Notes: a model not told the origin generated them from the letters alone. Positions 1-7,316 are shown, counted from the first letter of the stretch. The stretch is 10,963 bases of DNA from Rhodospirillaceae bacterium (GCA_030151865.1 JASLCK010000180.1:1-10963), one strand, 5' to 3'. Numbers and translations: made by a program.

Positions 1-324
1 CCCGTTCAGCGGCACCGCCCCAGCCCGGATCGGCGGCGCCATCGTCACCTTTGAACCGGGTGCCCGCCCGCCTGGCACACCCACCCCCTGGGGCAAACCC
101 TGATCGTCACGGCGGGCTGCGGTTGGGCGCAGGCGGAAAACGGCCCGATCCAGAACATCAGGCCGGGCGACATCGTATGGTTTGCCCCCGGTGAACGCCA
201 TTGGCACGGCGCGACTGCCAGCACCGCCATGGCCCACATCGCCATCGCAGAAGCGGAAAACGGCAAGGTGGTGGATTGGATGGAACAGGTCACCGCCGCC
301 GATTATCACGCCCCGCATCCCTAA
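1..324 (+). pseudogene. Cupin-domain protein, 3' part, with an apparent single-base frameshift
   Basis: This is the C-terminal part of a small single-domain cupin of the mandelonitrile-lyase-like or detoxification type; the start lies left of the window. The first part reads in the frame starting at base 2 (PFSGTAPARIGGAIVTFEPG, then AR). From base 73 the frame starting at base 1 continues with the metal-site motif WHTHPLGQTLIVTAGCGWAQ, then a PGDIVWFAPGERHWHG segment, ending in TAA at 322-324. The two frames join if one base is restored near 67-68, which would give the family-typical GARTAWHTHP; the observed bases encode GARPPG and run into a stop at 101-103. The downstream part has no good start of its own. 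The metal-binding histidines (codons at 76-84 and in ERHWH) are intact, so the lesion is either recent or a sequencing error. The stop lies 17 nt before the aldo/keto reductase start, suggesting one operon. The substrate cannot be told. Confidence 0.8.
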
Positions 325-341
325 ACCGTCAGGATATCACC

Positions 342-1334
342 ATGCAAAAACGCATCTTGGGCACCGGACTGAATGTTTCGGCCATTGGATTGGGCTGTAT
401 GGGCATGAGCTTCGGTTATGGCCCCGCCCCTGACCGGCGCGACATGATCGCCCTAATCCGCGCCGCCGTCGAACAGGGCGTCACCTTCTTTGATACCGCC
501 GAAGTCTATGGCCCGCTCGTCAATGAAGAACTGGTGGGCGAAGCGTTGGCTCCCTTTAAGGGACAGGTCAGCATTGCCACCAAGTTCGGCTTTCAGCTTG
601 ATCCCAACGGCGGACCGCGCTGGGTTGGCCTGAACAGTCGCCCCGATCATATCCGCGCCGTCGCCGAGGCATCGCTGAAGCGCCTGAAGGTCGAAGCCAT
701 CGATCTGTTCTATCAGCATCGTGTTGATCCTGACGTGCCGATCGAGGACGTGGCCGGAGCTGTTGGCGATCTGATCCGCGCGGGCAAGGTCAAGCATTTC
801 GGTCTGTCGGAAGCCGGGGCGCAGACCATTCGCCGCGCCCATGCGGTTCAATCGGTCACCACCTTGCAAAGCGAATATTCGTTGTGGTGGCGCAAGCCCG
901 AAGCGGAGATTCTGCCGACGCTGGAGGAATTGGGAATCGGTCTGGTCCCTTACAGTCCGCTGGGCAAGGGCTTTCTGACTGGGGCCATCCATGCCGACAC
1001 CACCTTTGACAGCGGCGATTTCCGCGCATCCCTGCCCCGTTTCACCCCCGACGCCCTGGCCACCAATCAAGCGCTGGTCGATTTGCTGGGCAGACTGGGC
1101 ACGCAAAAACAAGCGACCCCGGCCCAGATTGCCCTGGCCTGGCTGCTGGCGCAGAAGCCTTGGATCGTACCCATCCCCGGCACCACCAAGCTTCACCGCC
1201 TGACAGAGAATAACGGGGCGGTGACAGTGACGCTGTCAGCCGATGATTTGCAAGACATCGACGCCGCCGCCCGCAAGATCACCGTCCAGGGGGACCGTTA
1301 CCCCGAACATCTGGAACGGATGACTGGCAGATAA
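342..1334 (+). CDS. Aldo/keto reductase (NADPH-dependent oxidoreductase)
   Basis: This 330-aa soluble (alpha/beta)8-barrel enzyme should reduce aldehydes or ketones with NADPH. The AKR catalytic tetrad is visible: D51 and Y56 in FFDTAEVYGP, K81 in IATKFGF and H126 in DLFYQHRVDP. Further family marks are the GKVKHFGLSE strand (149-157), the QSEYSLWWR segment (176-184), LVPYSPLGKGFLTG (201-214) and the cofactor-phosphate motif PIPGTTKLHRLTEN (277-290). The frame is open further upstream, but ATG 342 is chosen because AGGA at 331-334 is a well-spaced ribosome site and MQKRILGTGLNVSAIGLGCMG is the normal family N-terminus; the upstream extension would run into the cupin gene. Its length is normal for the YakC/AKR13-like group. 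It probably shares a transcript with the cupin and ends at the hairpin just downstream. The physiological substrate is unknown. Confidence 0.95.
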   Translation: MQKRILGTGLNVSAIGLGCMGMSFGYGPAPDRRDMIALIRAAVEQGVTFFDTAEVYGPLVNEELVGEALAPFKGQVSIATKFGFQLDPNGGPRWVGLNSRPDHIRAVAEASLKRLKVEAIDLFYQHRVDPDVPIEDVAGAVGDLIRAGKVKHFGLSEAGAQTIRRAHAVQSVTTLQSEYSLWWRKPEAEILPTLEELGIGLVPYSPLGKGFLTGAIHADTTFDSGDFRASLPRFTPDALATNQALVDLLGRLGTQKQATPAQIALAWLLAQKPWIVPIPGTTKLHRLTENNGAVTVTLSADDLQDIDAAARKITVQGDRYPEHLERMTGR

Positions 1335-1341
1335 AGAAAAA

Positions 1342-1376
1342 CGCCCGCCGGAACGATCCGGCGGGCGCTTTCTTTT
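1342..1376. terminator. Bidirectional rho-independent terminator between convergent genes
   Basis: A perfect 10-bp stem (CGCCCGCCGG at 1342-1351, CCGGCGGGCG at 1358-1367) closes a 6-nt loop. It is followed by CTTTCTTTT and preceded by AAAGAAAAA, so a U-rich tail is present on both strands. It lies 7 nt after the aldo/keto reductase stop and just beyond the end of the convergent HAD gene, and so should end both transcripts. Confidence 0.92.
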
Positions 1377-1390
1377 CGAGCCTTAGCAGA

Positions 1391-2263
1391 TCACCACAAA
1401 AAACCGCCGATAGCCGCCGTCGGGCGCAGGCCGTCGTGATTATCGGCCAGACGTTCCACCGCCGCCGCATCGGGGCGTTGGCCATAGACCACGCCCAGAT
1501 CGTGGGCATGCACACCGCCGGTGCAGAACAGCACATCGATCCCCGACGCATTGGCCCCGGCAATATCGGTATGAAAGCCGTCGCCCACCGCCAAAACCTT
1601 CTTGCGGTCGGTGATACCCAGCTTTTCCAGGCAGACTTCGTAAATGGCCGGGTCGGGCTTGCCGCGATAACGCACATCGCCGCCCTTATGTTCGTAATAT
1701 TCGGCCAAGGCCCCGGCGCAGATGATCTTCTTGCCTTCGCGGATCACCACCAGATCGGGATTGGCGCACACCATCGGCAGGGTGCGGGCCAGCGCCTGAT
1801 CCAGAACGGGGGCGTAATCCTCGACGGTTTCCTCAAAGCGGTCGGGGCCGGTATTCATCAGGAATTCGGCCTGGGCGACGTCGCCGACCAGTTCCAGGTT
1901 CAGCCCTTCAAAGATGTTCTTGTCGCGCTCGGGCCCGATATGCAGGCAGCGATGGCCTAACTTGGCGAACCACGGATCGGCGCGGCGTTCCAGGGCGATA
2001 TGCACCGCCTCGCCCGAGGACATCACTTCGCCGTACAGGCTGCGCTCGATGCCCATTTTGTTCATCAGATCCACCAGCGCGAAGGACCGGCGCGGCGCGT
2101 TGGACAGCATCACGGTCTTTTTGCCCAAGGCCTTCAACTGGGCCAGCGTTTCGGCAGCCCCGGCATAGGCGGTGGACCCGTCGTGGATGACGCCCCACAA
2201 ATCCAGGATAAAGCCGTCGTACTGATCGGCCACTTCCCGCAGGCCGTCAAGAACCGGAAGCAT
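1391..2263 (-). CDS. HAD superfamily class IIA hydrolase, CECR5-like (TIGR01459-type)
   Basis: This 290-aa cytoplasmic HAD protein has its cap domain between motifs II and III (class IIA). Visible motifs are motif I DLWGVIHDG with nucleophile D21, motif II VMLSNAPR with S54, motif III RGKPDP with K202, and motif IV VGDGFHTDIAGA with D228 and D233. The residue two places after the nucleophile, normally the acid/base Asp of HAD phosphatases, is W23. From memory the DLWGV form is typical of this subfamily, so it is a family trait, not damage here, and it makes ordinary phosphatase activity uncertain. The start ATG overlaps the pyrD stop by one base (TGATG), so it is probably translationally coupled and last in the DUF952-pyrD-HAD operon. 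A link to nucleotide metabolism is only an inference from this location. Confidence 0.93.
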   Translation of the reverse strand: MLPVLDGLREVADQYDGFILDLWGVIHDGSTAYAGAAETLAQLKALGKKTVMLSNAPRRSFALVDLMNKMGIERSLYGEVMSSGEAVHIALERRADPWFAKLGHRCLHIGPERDKNIFEGLNLELVGDVAQAEFLMNTGPDRFEETVEDYAPVLDQALARTLPMVCANPDLVVIREGKKIICAGALAEYYEHKGGDVRYRGKPDPAIYEVCLEKLGITDRKKVLAVGDGFHTDIAGANASGIDVLFCTGGVHAHDLGVVYGQRPDAAAVERLADNHDGLRPTAAIGGFLW

Positions 2264-3312
2264 CAGGCGTCCCTCCCCACCGCGTCGGAGATCGAAGCCA
2301 GACCATCTCGCTTCAGCAAATCCACCAGACCACGGTTAATGCGCGTCACCAGGCCGGTGCCCTGATAGACCAGCGCGGAATAAAGCTGCACCAGCGAAGC
2401 GCCAGCGCGGATCTTGGCATAGGCATCCTCGGCCGAGGCAATGCCGCCGACCCCCACCAGCGGCAGCTTGCCGCCGGTCAGCCGGTACATATCGCGCAAC
2501 ACCGCCGTGGCGGGCTGGAACAGCACCGCCCCCGACAAACCGCCGGTTTCGCCCTTATGGGCCGACTGCAAACTATCGGGCCGGGCAATGGTGGTGTTGC
2601 TGACGATCAGACCGTCCAAAGCGCCGCCCAACGCCACTTCGGCGATGTCGCGCTTATCTTCGTCGGTCAGATCGGGGGCAATCTTCAGCAGCAGCGGCGG
2701 GGCCTTGGGCAGGGCCGACAGGGCGGCACGGGTGCGGCCCACTAGGTCTTCCAGCGGACCACGACCCTGCAAGGCGCGCAAGCCGGGGGTGTTGGGCGAA
2801 CTGACATTGATCACCAGATAGTCCGACAGCGGCCCCAGGGCCTGCACACCCTTTTCATAATCGGACGCTGCGTCCTCGGTATCCTTGTTCTTGCCCAGAT
2901 TGGCCCCGACGATGCCCTTGCGCGGGCGGGCGGCCAGACGCGCGGCCACCGCTTGCAGACCTTCGTTGTTGAAGCCCATGCGGTTGATGACGGCGCGGTC
3001 TTCGCTCAGGCGGAACATCCGGGGCTTGGGATTGCCCGGCTGGGGGCGGGGGGTAACGCTGCCGATTTCGACGAAGCCAAAGCCCTGGGACAACATGGCG
3101 TCGGGCACTTCGGCGTTTTTATCGAAGCCTGCCGCCAGACCGACCGGATTGGGAAAATCGATCCCCCACAGGCGCACCTTCAGCGCCGGATCGTCAATGC
3201 GCGGCTGAGCAGGCACCAGACCCGATTTCAGCGCCTTGATGGTCAGGCCATGGGCCTGCTCAGGGTCGAACAGCCGAACCAGCGGCCCGGCGATGCGGAA
3301 GTAATCCAGCAT
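2263..3312 (-). CDS. pyrD: Dihydroorotate dehydrogenase (quinone), class 2
   Basis: This 349-aa FMN enzyme oxidises dihydroorotate to orotate in UMP synthesis and passes the electrons to membrane quinone. The N-terminal stretch MLDYFRIAGPLVRLFDPEQAH forms the amphipathic membrane-associated helices typical of class 2. The barrel begins with the FPNPVGLAAGFDKN motif (53-66). The active-site motif VINVSSPNTPGLR spans 167-179, with S172 in the position of the class 2 catalytic serine. Further conserved parts are FGFVEIGSVTPRPQPGNPKPR (78-98), NRMGFNNEG (110-118), LLKIAPDLTDED, VSNTTIARP and the FMN-phosphate segment LVGVGGIASAEDAY followed by GASLVQLYSALVYQG. Length is normal. It starts 5 nt after the DUF952 stop without a clear ribosome site of its own, which suggests coupling to the upstream gene; its stop overlaps the HAD start. 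Confidence 0.98.
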   Translation of the reverse strand: MLDYFRIAGPLVRLFDPEQAHGLTIKALKSGLVPAQPRIDDPALKVRLWGIDFPNPVGLAAGFDKNAEVPDAMLSQGFGFVEIGSVTPRPQPGNPKPRMFRLSEDRAVINRMGFNNEGLQAVAARLAARPRKGIVGANLGKNKDTEDAASDYEKGVQALGPLSDYLVINVSSPNTPGLRALQGRGPLEDLVGRTRAALSALPKAPPLLLKIAPDLTDEDKRDIAEVALGGALDGLIVSNTTIARPDSLQSAHKGETGGLSGAVLFQPATAVLRDMYRLTGGKLPLVGVGGIASAEDAYAKIRAGASLVQLYSALVYQGTGLVTRINRGLVDLLKRDGLASISDAVGRDA

Positions 3313-3317
3313 GACAG

Positions 3318-3665
3318 TCAGTCTTTAAGCAGGGGGAAACGATGAAAGCCGTCTTCGCCCAGTGGCAGGGGATGAACATCCAGAACCGCCAAGATCGACA
3401 ACGGCCCGTACAGATGGGGGAACAAATCCCCGCCCCGCGCCGGTTCCCATTTCAGGGCGTCGCCCAACTGGCCGCTATCGACCGCCAGCAGAACCAGACC
3501 GTTCTGCCCGGCGCGATGCTTGGCGGCGGAATCGCGCACCTGATCGCTGGTGGAAAAATGGATGAAGCCGTCGGCGGCATCCTGGGATGATCCCCGATAT
3601 TCGCCCGCGACGGCGGCGGCCTGCCATTCCTCGGCACGGCACATATGATAGATGATTCGGCTCAT
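3318..3665 (-). CDS. DUF952 family protein
   Basis: This 115-aa soluble protein has the features of DUF952: IIYHMCRAEEW at the N-terminus, DGFIHFSTSDQV (32-43), GLVLLAVDSGQLG (56-68), LKWEPARGGDLFPHLYGPL (71-89) and a final VLDVHPLPLGEDGFHRFP. The fold is related to ADP-ribosyltransferase-like proteins, but no activity is established for this group and none can be read from the sequence; the conserved H7, H36, E74 and H84 are the likely functional residues. It is the first gene of a tight operon, 5 nt before pyrD. ATG 3665 starts at the conserved IIYH segment; only a weak GGG-rich site lies upstream. Confidence 0.9.
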   Translation of the reverse strand: MSRIIYHMCRAEEWQAAAVAGEYRGSSQDAADGFIHFSTSDQVRDSAAKHRAGQNGLVLLAVDSGQLGDALKWEPARGGDLFPHLYGPLSILAVLDVHPLPLGEDGFHRFPLLKD

Positions 3666-3953
3666 GTCCCGACCCTAGCTTGGTTTGACCCTGCTGTCAC
3701 GATCAGCCGCTGCCCGCTTTGTGCAAATCACCATTCCCGGCCAGCACAGGCCAAGTGGCAAAATGCAACCAGAGGCCGAACGGCCCCCTTTAAAATCGCA
3801 TTGTGCGACTTATTCTATCTGGAATAGCCTATTACCAAAGTTAGAGCACCTGAGGAAAACCGCATATTTCGGCATCCGCCAGCGCTTTTTCCACCGTGGC
3901 ACGACAGTTGCGTAAAGGAACCCAGCGCGAAAGTGCCGCGCACAGGTCAGGAC
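3666..3953. other. Intergenic region between the pyrD operon and a small ORF; no gene seen
   Basis: The 288 nt between divergently oriented genes hold no convincing reading frame; the ATG frames here have atypical composition. The notable content is a run of inverted repeats at 3796-3833 in the most AT-rich part, and a short GGCC-GAAC-GGCC hairpin at 3774-3785 followed by CCCTTTAAAA. The promoter of the DUF952-pyrD-HAD operon must lie here or upstream. A possible minus-strand pair is TTGGTA (3838-3833) with TAGAAT (3817-3812), but the 15-nt spacer is short. Confidence 0.6.
3796..3833. promoter_or_regulatory. Cluster of three inverted repeats, candidate operator
   Basis: Three adjacent or overlapping dyads occur in 38 nt: TCGCA-TTG-TGCGA (3796-3808, perfect), TATTCTA-TC-TGGAATA (3811-3826, one mismatch) and AATAG-C-CTATT (3823-3833, perfect). 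They overlap the minus-strand TAGAAT element that could serve the pyrD operon and lie about 120 nt before the small plus-strand ORF. No known operator was recognised. Confidence 0.35.
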
Positions 3954-4166
3954 ATGAAGACCATGAAAGACGAAGATCTGGACCGCGCCAGCCCGGCGTT
4001 CCGTTATGCCCTGGATCGGGTTGGGCCGCGCCGCGACCCGGCCCTGGCGACGGTTACACCCAGCCACACCCCATCACGCCCGGACCGCGACGCCGTCATC
4101 GCCGCCTTTTTGCTATCGGCCCAAACACCGCAGGCGGCCCCCATTCCCCGTCAGTTGCTGAACTGA
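3954..4166 (+). CDS. Small hypothetical protein (70 aa)
   Basis: I do not recognise this gene. It would encode a 70-aa protein rich in Arg, Asp, Pro and Ala: a charged N-terminus (MKTMKDEDLDRASPAFRYAL), a Pro/Ser/Thr-rich middle and an Ala/Leu-rich segment DAVIAAFLLSAQ (about 46-57). There is no signal peptide or membrane helix. The codons end mostly in G or C, as in the real genes here, which supports coding. ATG 3954 is chosen for AGG at 3944-3946 with 7-nt spacing; a GTG at 3933 in the same frame, with AAGGAA at 3915-3920, is an alternative that adds 7 residues. It is not overlapped by a better frame. A weak hairpin follows it. It could still be a chance frame. Confidence 0.5.
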   Translation: MKTMKDEDLDRASPAFRYALDRVGPRRDPALATVTPSHTPSRPDRDAVIAAFLLSAQTPQAAPIPRQLLN

Positions 4167-4173
4167 CGCCAAG

Positions 4174-4206
4174 GCGGGACGGCACCCAGCCGGATGCCCC
4201 CGCTTT
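4174..4206 (+). terminator. Weak terminator-like hairpin after the small ORF
   Basis: GCGGG-AC-GGCA (4174-4184) pairs with TGCC-CCCGC (4195-4203) around a 10-nt loop, leaving a 2-nt bulge, and is followed by TTTG. It lies between convergent genes (small ORF and ABC ATPase), where a terminator is expected, but the bulge and short T run make it weak. Confidence 0.35.
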
Positions 4207-4226
4207 GACGGCCAGCACCAGACCGC

Positions 4227-5567
4227 TTAATTGGCAGCGGCGGTATTTTGGGGGTCGCCCCCCACGTCCTCGTCCGGTTCGGGCAGGGACAACACACCGG
4301 AATTATAGTCGTATTCGAAGATTTCGGCGTAACGGCCCCAGTTGATGACCAGATCGAGCACGCGCTCGGCCTCGTCGTCGGTCAGGTAATCTTCCAGTTC
4401 CTGCAAGAAGCGGTTTTCGGGTGCCCGATGATCGCGCCGTTCGTCGAGAATGCGGCGGATATGGCTGGCCAGCGAAATGTAATGCAGCAGATGCTCGGCA
4501 AAGATCTGCTTTTGCGCCGCCCCTTCCGCCTCGACAAAGGCGCGCCCGCCCGGCAGCAGATGCACATCGCCGCTTTCAACGCGGATGAAGTTCAGCAAAC
4601 GGCCCGCTTCGAGCAATTGCAACAAGGCATCGTCCGGCAGTTCCAATTGTTCGGCCAGGGCCGGAATGTCGGCGCGCCCGCTGGCGTCTTCGGCCAGGGC
4701 TTCCAGCATACCTTCGATCTTGTGCGGGGTGGCGTCAGGCAGACGATAGCCCAGCGACAACGGTTCGGCGGCGGCACCGGCGGCACGCTGCGGCTGCTGG
4801 GTCATGATGGCGTAAATCTCGTCCACGATGGCCTTGAAAGCCGGGCTTTCGGTATCGCGCGGATGGGGCAGATTGACGGGGATTTCCGCCTTCACCCGCC
4901 CCGGATCGGACGAGAAGATCAGAACGCGGTCGGACATGATGACCGCTTCTTCGATATTGTGGGACACGAACAGAATGCCCTTGGTGGGGATCTGGCGTTC
5001 CTGCCACAGCTCCAGCAAGTCACCACGCAGGGTTTCCGCCGTCAACACGTCCAGGGCCGAGAACGGTTCGTCCATCAGCAAAACGTCGGGCTGCATCACC
5101 AGGGCGCGGGCAAAGCCGACGCGCTGGCGCATGCCGCCTGACAATTCGCGCGGGAACGCGCCTTCGAAACCGCCCAGACCGATCAGGTCGATGACCTTCA
5201 TGGCGCGTTCTTCACGGTCCTTGGCGGGCACGGCGGCGGCTTCCAGACCCAATTCCACGTTCTGCTGAACCGTCAGCCACGGGAACAGGGCGAAAGACTG
5301 GAACACCATGGAAATGCCGTTGGCCGGGCCATTGATGGTCTTGCCGCGATAAAGCACGTCGCCGCCATTGGGACGGACCAGCCCTGCGATGATGCGCAGC
5401 AAGGTGGACTTGCCCGACCCCGACTTGCCCAACAGCGAGACGATCTCGCCTTCTTCGAGCCGGAAGTTGACGCCTTCCAGAACCACACGTTCCGACCGGT
5501 CAGGAGTGCGGAAAGACTTGCGCACGCCGGTCAGGTTAATCAGAAAATCGCCGGTGATATCAGTCAT
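4227..5567 (-). CDS. ABC transporter ATPase with AAA-associated C-terminal domain (NitT/TauT-like)
   Basis: This 446-aa cytoplasmic ATPase should energise the permease encoded just upstream. The ABC domain has Walker A GKSGSGKST (47-55), Q-loop VFQ (Q90), signature LSGGM (142-146), Walker B VLLMDEP (162-168), D-loop SALD (170-173) and the switch histidine H203 (FVSHN). This is closest to nitrate/sulfonate/taurine-type ATPases. Residues about 280-425 form an extra, mostly helical and acidic domain (IEGMLEALAED, FAEHLLHYISLASHIRRILD, FLQELEDYLTDDEAERVLD) matching the AAA-associated C-terminal domain family PF09821. From memory its role is not settled, perhaps regulatory. A TTG nine bases upstream is in frame, but ATG 5567 is preferred because AAGGG at 5577-5581 is well spaced. 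It lies 12 nt after the permease stop, so the two genes form an operon. No binding-protein gene adjoins. Confidence 0.95.
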   Translation of the reverse strand: MTDITGDFLINLTGVRKSFRTPDRSERVVLEGVNFRLEEGEIVSLLGKSGSGKSTLLRIIAGLVRPNGGDVLYRGKTINGPANGISMVFQSFALFPWLTVQQNVELGLEAAAVPAKDREERAMKVIDLIGLGGFEGAFPRELSGGMRQRVGFARALVMQPDVLLMDEPFSALDVLTAETLRGDLLELWQERQIPTKGILFVSHNIEEAVIMSDRVLIFSSDPGRVKAEIPVNLPHPRDTESPAFKAIVDEIYAIMTQQPQRAAGAAAEPLSLGYRLPDATPHKIEGMLEALAEDASGRADIPALAEQLELPDDALLQLLEAGRLLNFIRVESGDVHLLPGGRAFVEAEGAAQKQIFAEHLLHYISLASHIRRILDERRDHRAPENRFLQELEDYLTDDEAERVLDLVINWGRYAEIFEYDYNSGVLSLPEPDEDVGGDPQNTAAAN

Positions 5568-5579
5568 TCTTCGCAACCC

Positions 5580-7316
5580 TTAATCAATGCGCCAACGTTC
5601 TTCGGCCAGCCGGTACAGGCGGCGCCAGAGCTGACGGTTGAACAGCATGACGTAAAGACACATGACGCAAATCCCCAGCGAAATGCGGGGAAAATCGCCC
5701 TTGGCCGTAGCGTCTGCGATATAGGACCCGATGCCGGTGGCTTGCAGGGTGGTGTCACCCCAACTGACCAGTTCGGACACGATCGAGGCGTTCCACGACC
5801 CGCCCGATGCAGTGATCGCCCCCGTCACATAGGACGGGAAGATGGCGGGCAGGATCAGACGCTTCCAGCGCAGCCAGCCCGACAGGCCGAAATTACCCGC
5901 CGCATCCTTCAGATCGGTGGGAATGGCCGTCGCCCCGGCGATGACGTTGAACAGGATGTACCATTGGGTCCCCAGGATCATCAGCGGGCTGGTCCAGATT
6001 TCCACCGAAGCGTCGAACTTCAGGATCAGGATGACCGCCACCGGGAACATTAGATTGGCCGGGAACGCCGCCAGAAACTGGGCGATAGGCTGGGCCATCT
6101 GGGCCATCTTGGGCCGCATGCCGACCCACACCCCGACCGGCACCCAGACCAGGGAAGCCAGGGCGATCAGAACGATCACGCGCACCGCCGTCGCCAGCCC
6201 CAGCAGGAAGACGTGGAAGACCTCGTCCCAACCCACCTCGGTCTTGACGAACTCGGCGACGCGGATCAACGCATAGGCTGCGACCAAGGCCAGGAAGGTA
6301 TTCCAGGCTTTGTCGAACCAGCCGAATTGACGGCGATGCACCACCGGATTGCCCAAGCGGTCGGAGCGGCGGCGAAACAGCGGCAGCGACCATTCCCACA
6401 AGGCGGTGGGGGCACTGGCCAGATAGCTGAGCAGGCGGGTGCGCTGCATGACGTCAAGCAGACGGGAGGTGGGAATTTCCTCGCCCGGCAGGCTTTCGAA
6501 TTTAAACTTGTCGGCCCAGGCCACCAGCGGACGGAACAGCAGTTGATCATAGATCAGAATGCCGCCCAGCATCGCCAGAATGGCCCAGCCGATAGCCGCC
6601 AGGTCCTTTTCCTGGATCGCCATGGAAATATAGGACCCGATACCCGGCAGCATGATGGTCTGGCCGGATACCGTGATGGCTTCCGACGCCACCACGAAGA
6701 ACCAGCCGCCCGACACCGACATCATCATGTTCCAGATCAGAGGCGGTGCGGCAAACGGCAGTTCCAGCCGGATAAAGCGCTGCCAGGCCGACAGATGGAA
6801 CATATCGGCGGCTTCGTGCAGATCGTGGGGCACGGTGCGCAGGCTCTGGTACAGACTGAACGTCATGTTCCAGGCCTGGCTGGTGAAGATGGCGAAAACA
6901 GCCGCGCATTCCACCCCCAGCAGATCGCCGGGGAACATGGCGATGAAACCGGTCACCGTGATGGACAGGAATCCCAAAATCGGGATCGACTGCAACACGT
7001 CGAGAATCGGCACCAGAATCTTTTCGGCATATTTGCTTTTGGCCGCCAGGGTCGCATAGACCAGCGTGAAGGTCAGCGACACCACCATGCCGATCGCCAT
7101 CCGCATGCCCGAACGCAGCAGATAGTAAGGCAGGTTGGATGGGTCGAGGGACATCGGCAAAGGATCGCCAATATTATAAGGCAGGCTCATCTGGCTGCCG
7201 CCGAAAGCCAGCACCCACAACACCAGCAGCACCAGCGGCAAAGCCACCAGATCCCAGGCGTTGGGGCGCAGGTCGGGCGCGAAACTGATCGTCGCCGGAA
7301 TGATCGTCCGCCGCAC
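5580..7316 (-). CDS. ABC transporter permease, fused tandem (two BPD_transp_1 domains)
   Basis: This 578-aa inner-membrane protein holds two complete permease modules in one chain, about 12 membrane helices by eye. Module 1 spans about 22-275 (helices near 23-39, 72-92, 100-128, 132-155, 190-212, 240-262), with a cytoplasmic EAA loop HEAADMFHLSAWQRFIRLELP at 167-187. Module 2 spans about 335-565 (helices near 338-357, 368-400, 410-432, 440-464, 490-512, 545-562), with EAA loop LKDAAGNFGLSGWLRWKRLILP at 469-490; a soluble linker of about 60 residues joins them. One gene thus replaces the usual permease dimer. It resembles NitT/TauT-family permeases, so an anion such as nitrate, sulfonate or bicarbonate is possible but unproven. 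GTG 7316 is chosen because GGAGGG (7321-7326) precedes it at ideal distance; a GTG at 7331 in frame would add five residues but lacks such a site. The ATPase follows 12 nt after its stop. Confidence 0.93.
   Translation of the reverse strand: MRRTIIPATISFAPDLRPNAWDLVALPLVLLVLWVLAFGGSQMSLPYNIGDPLPMSLDPSNLPYYLLRSGMRMAIGMVVSLTFTLVYATLAAKSKYAEKILVPILDVLQSIPILGFLSITVTGFIAMFPGDLLGVECAAVFAIFTSQAWNMTFSLYQSLRTVPHDLHEAADMFHLSAWQRFIRLELPFAAPPLIWNMMMSVSGGWFFVVASEAITVSGQTIMLPGIGSYISMAIQEKDLAAIGWAILAMLGGILIYDQLLFRPLVAWADKFKFESLPGEEIPTSRLLDVMQRTRLLSYLASAPTALWEWSLPLFRRRSDRLGNPVVHRRQFGWFDKAWNTFLALVAAYALIRVAEFVKTEVGWDEVFHVFLLGLATAVRVIVLIALASLVWVPVGVWVGMRPKMAQMAQPIAQFLAAFPANLMFPVAVILILKFDASVEIWTSPLMILGTQWYILFNVIAGATAIPTDLKDAAGNFGLSGWLRWKRLILPAIFPSYVTGAITASGGSWNASIVSELVSWGDTTLQATGIGSYIADATAKGDFPRISLGICVMCLYVMLFNRQLWRRLYRLAEERWRID

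Noticed and set aside
201..341. N-terminal extension of the aldo/keto reductase (47 extra residues)
   Set aside because: It overlaps the cupin 3' end, has no family similarity, and ATG 342 has a good ribosome site and the normal N-terminus.
453..1196. 247-aa minus-strand open frame opposite the aldo/keto reductase
   Set aside because: The opposite strand encodes a complete reductase with all catalytic residues; this frame has no recognisable motif.
4174..4210. Hairpin considered as a strong terminator for the ABC operon on the minus strand
   Set aside because: The minus-strand side lacks a T-rich tail after the stem and the stem has a bulge, so it was kept only as a weak plus-strand candidate.
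4248..5141. 297-aa plus-strand open frame opposite the ABC ATPase
   Set aside because: Antisense shadow of the ATPase, which has every ABC motif; Gln/His-rich composition without domains.
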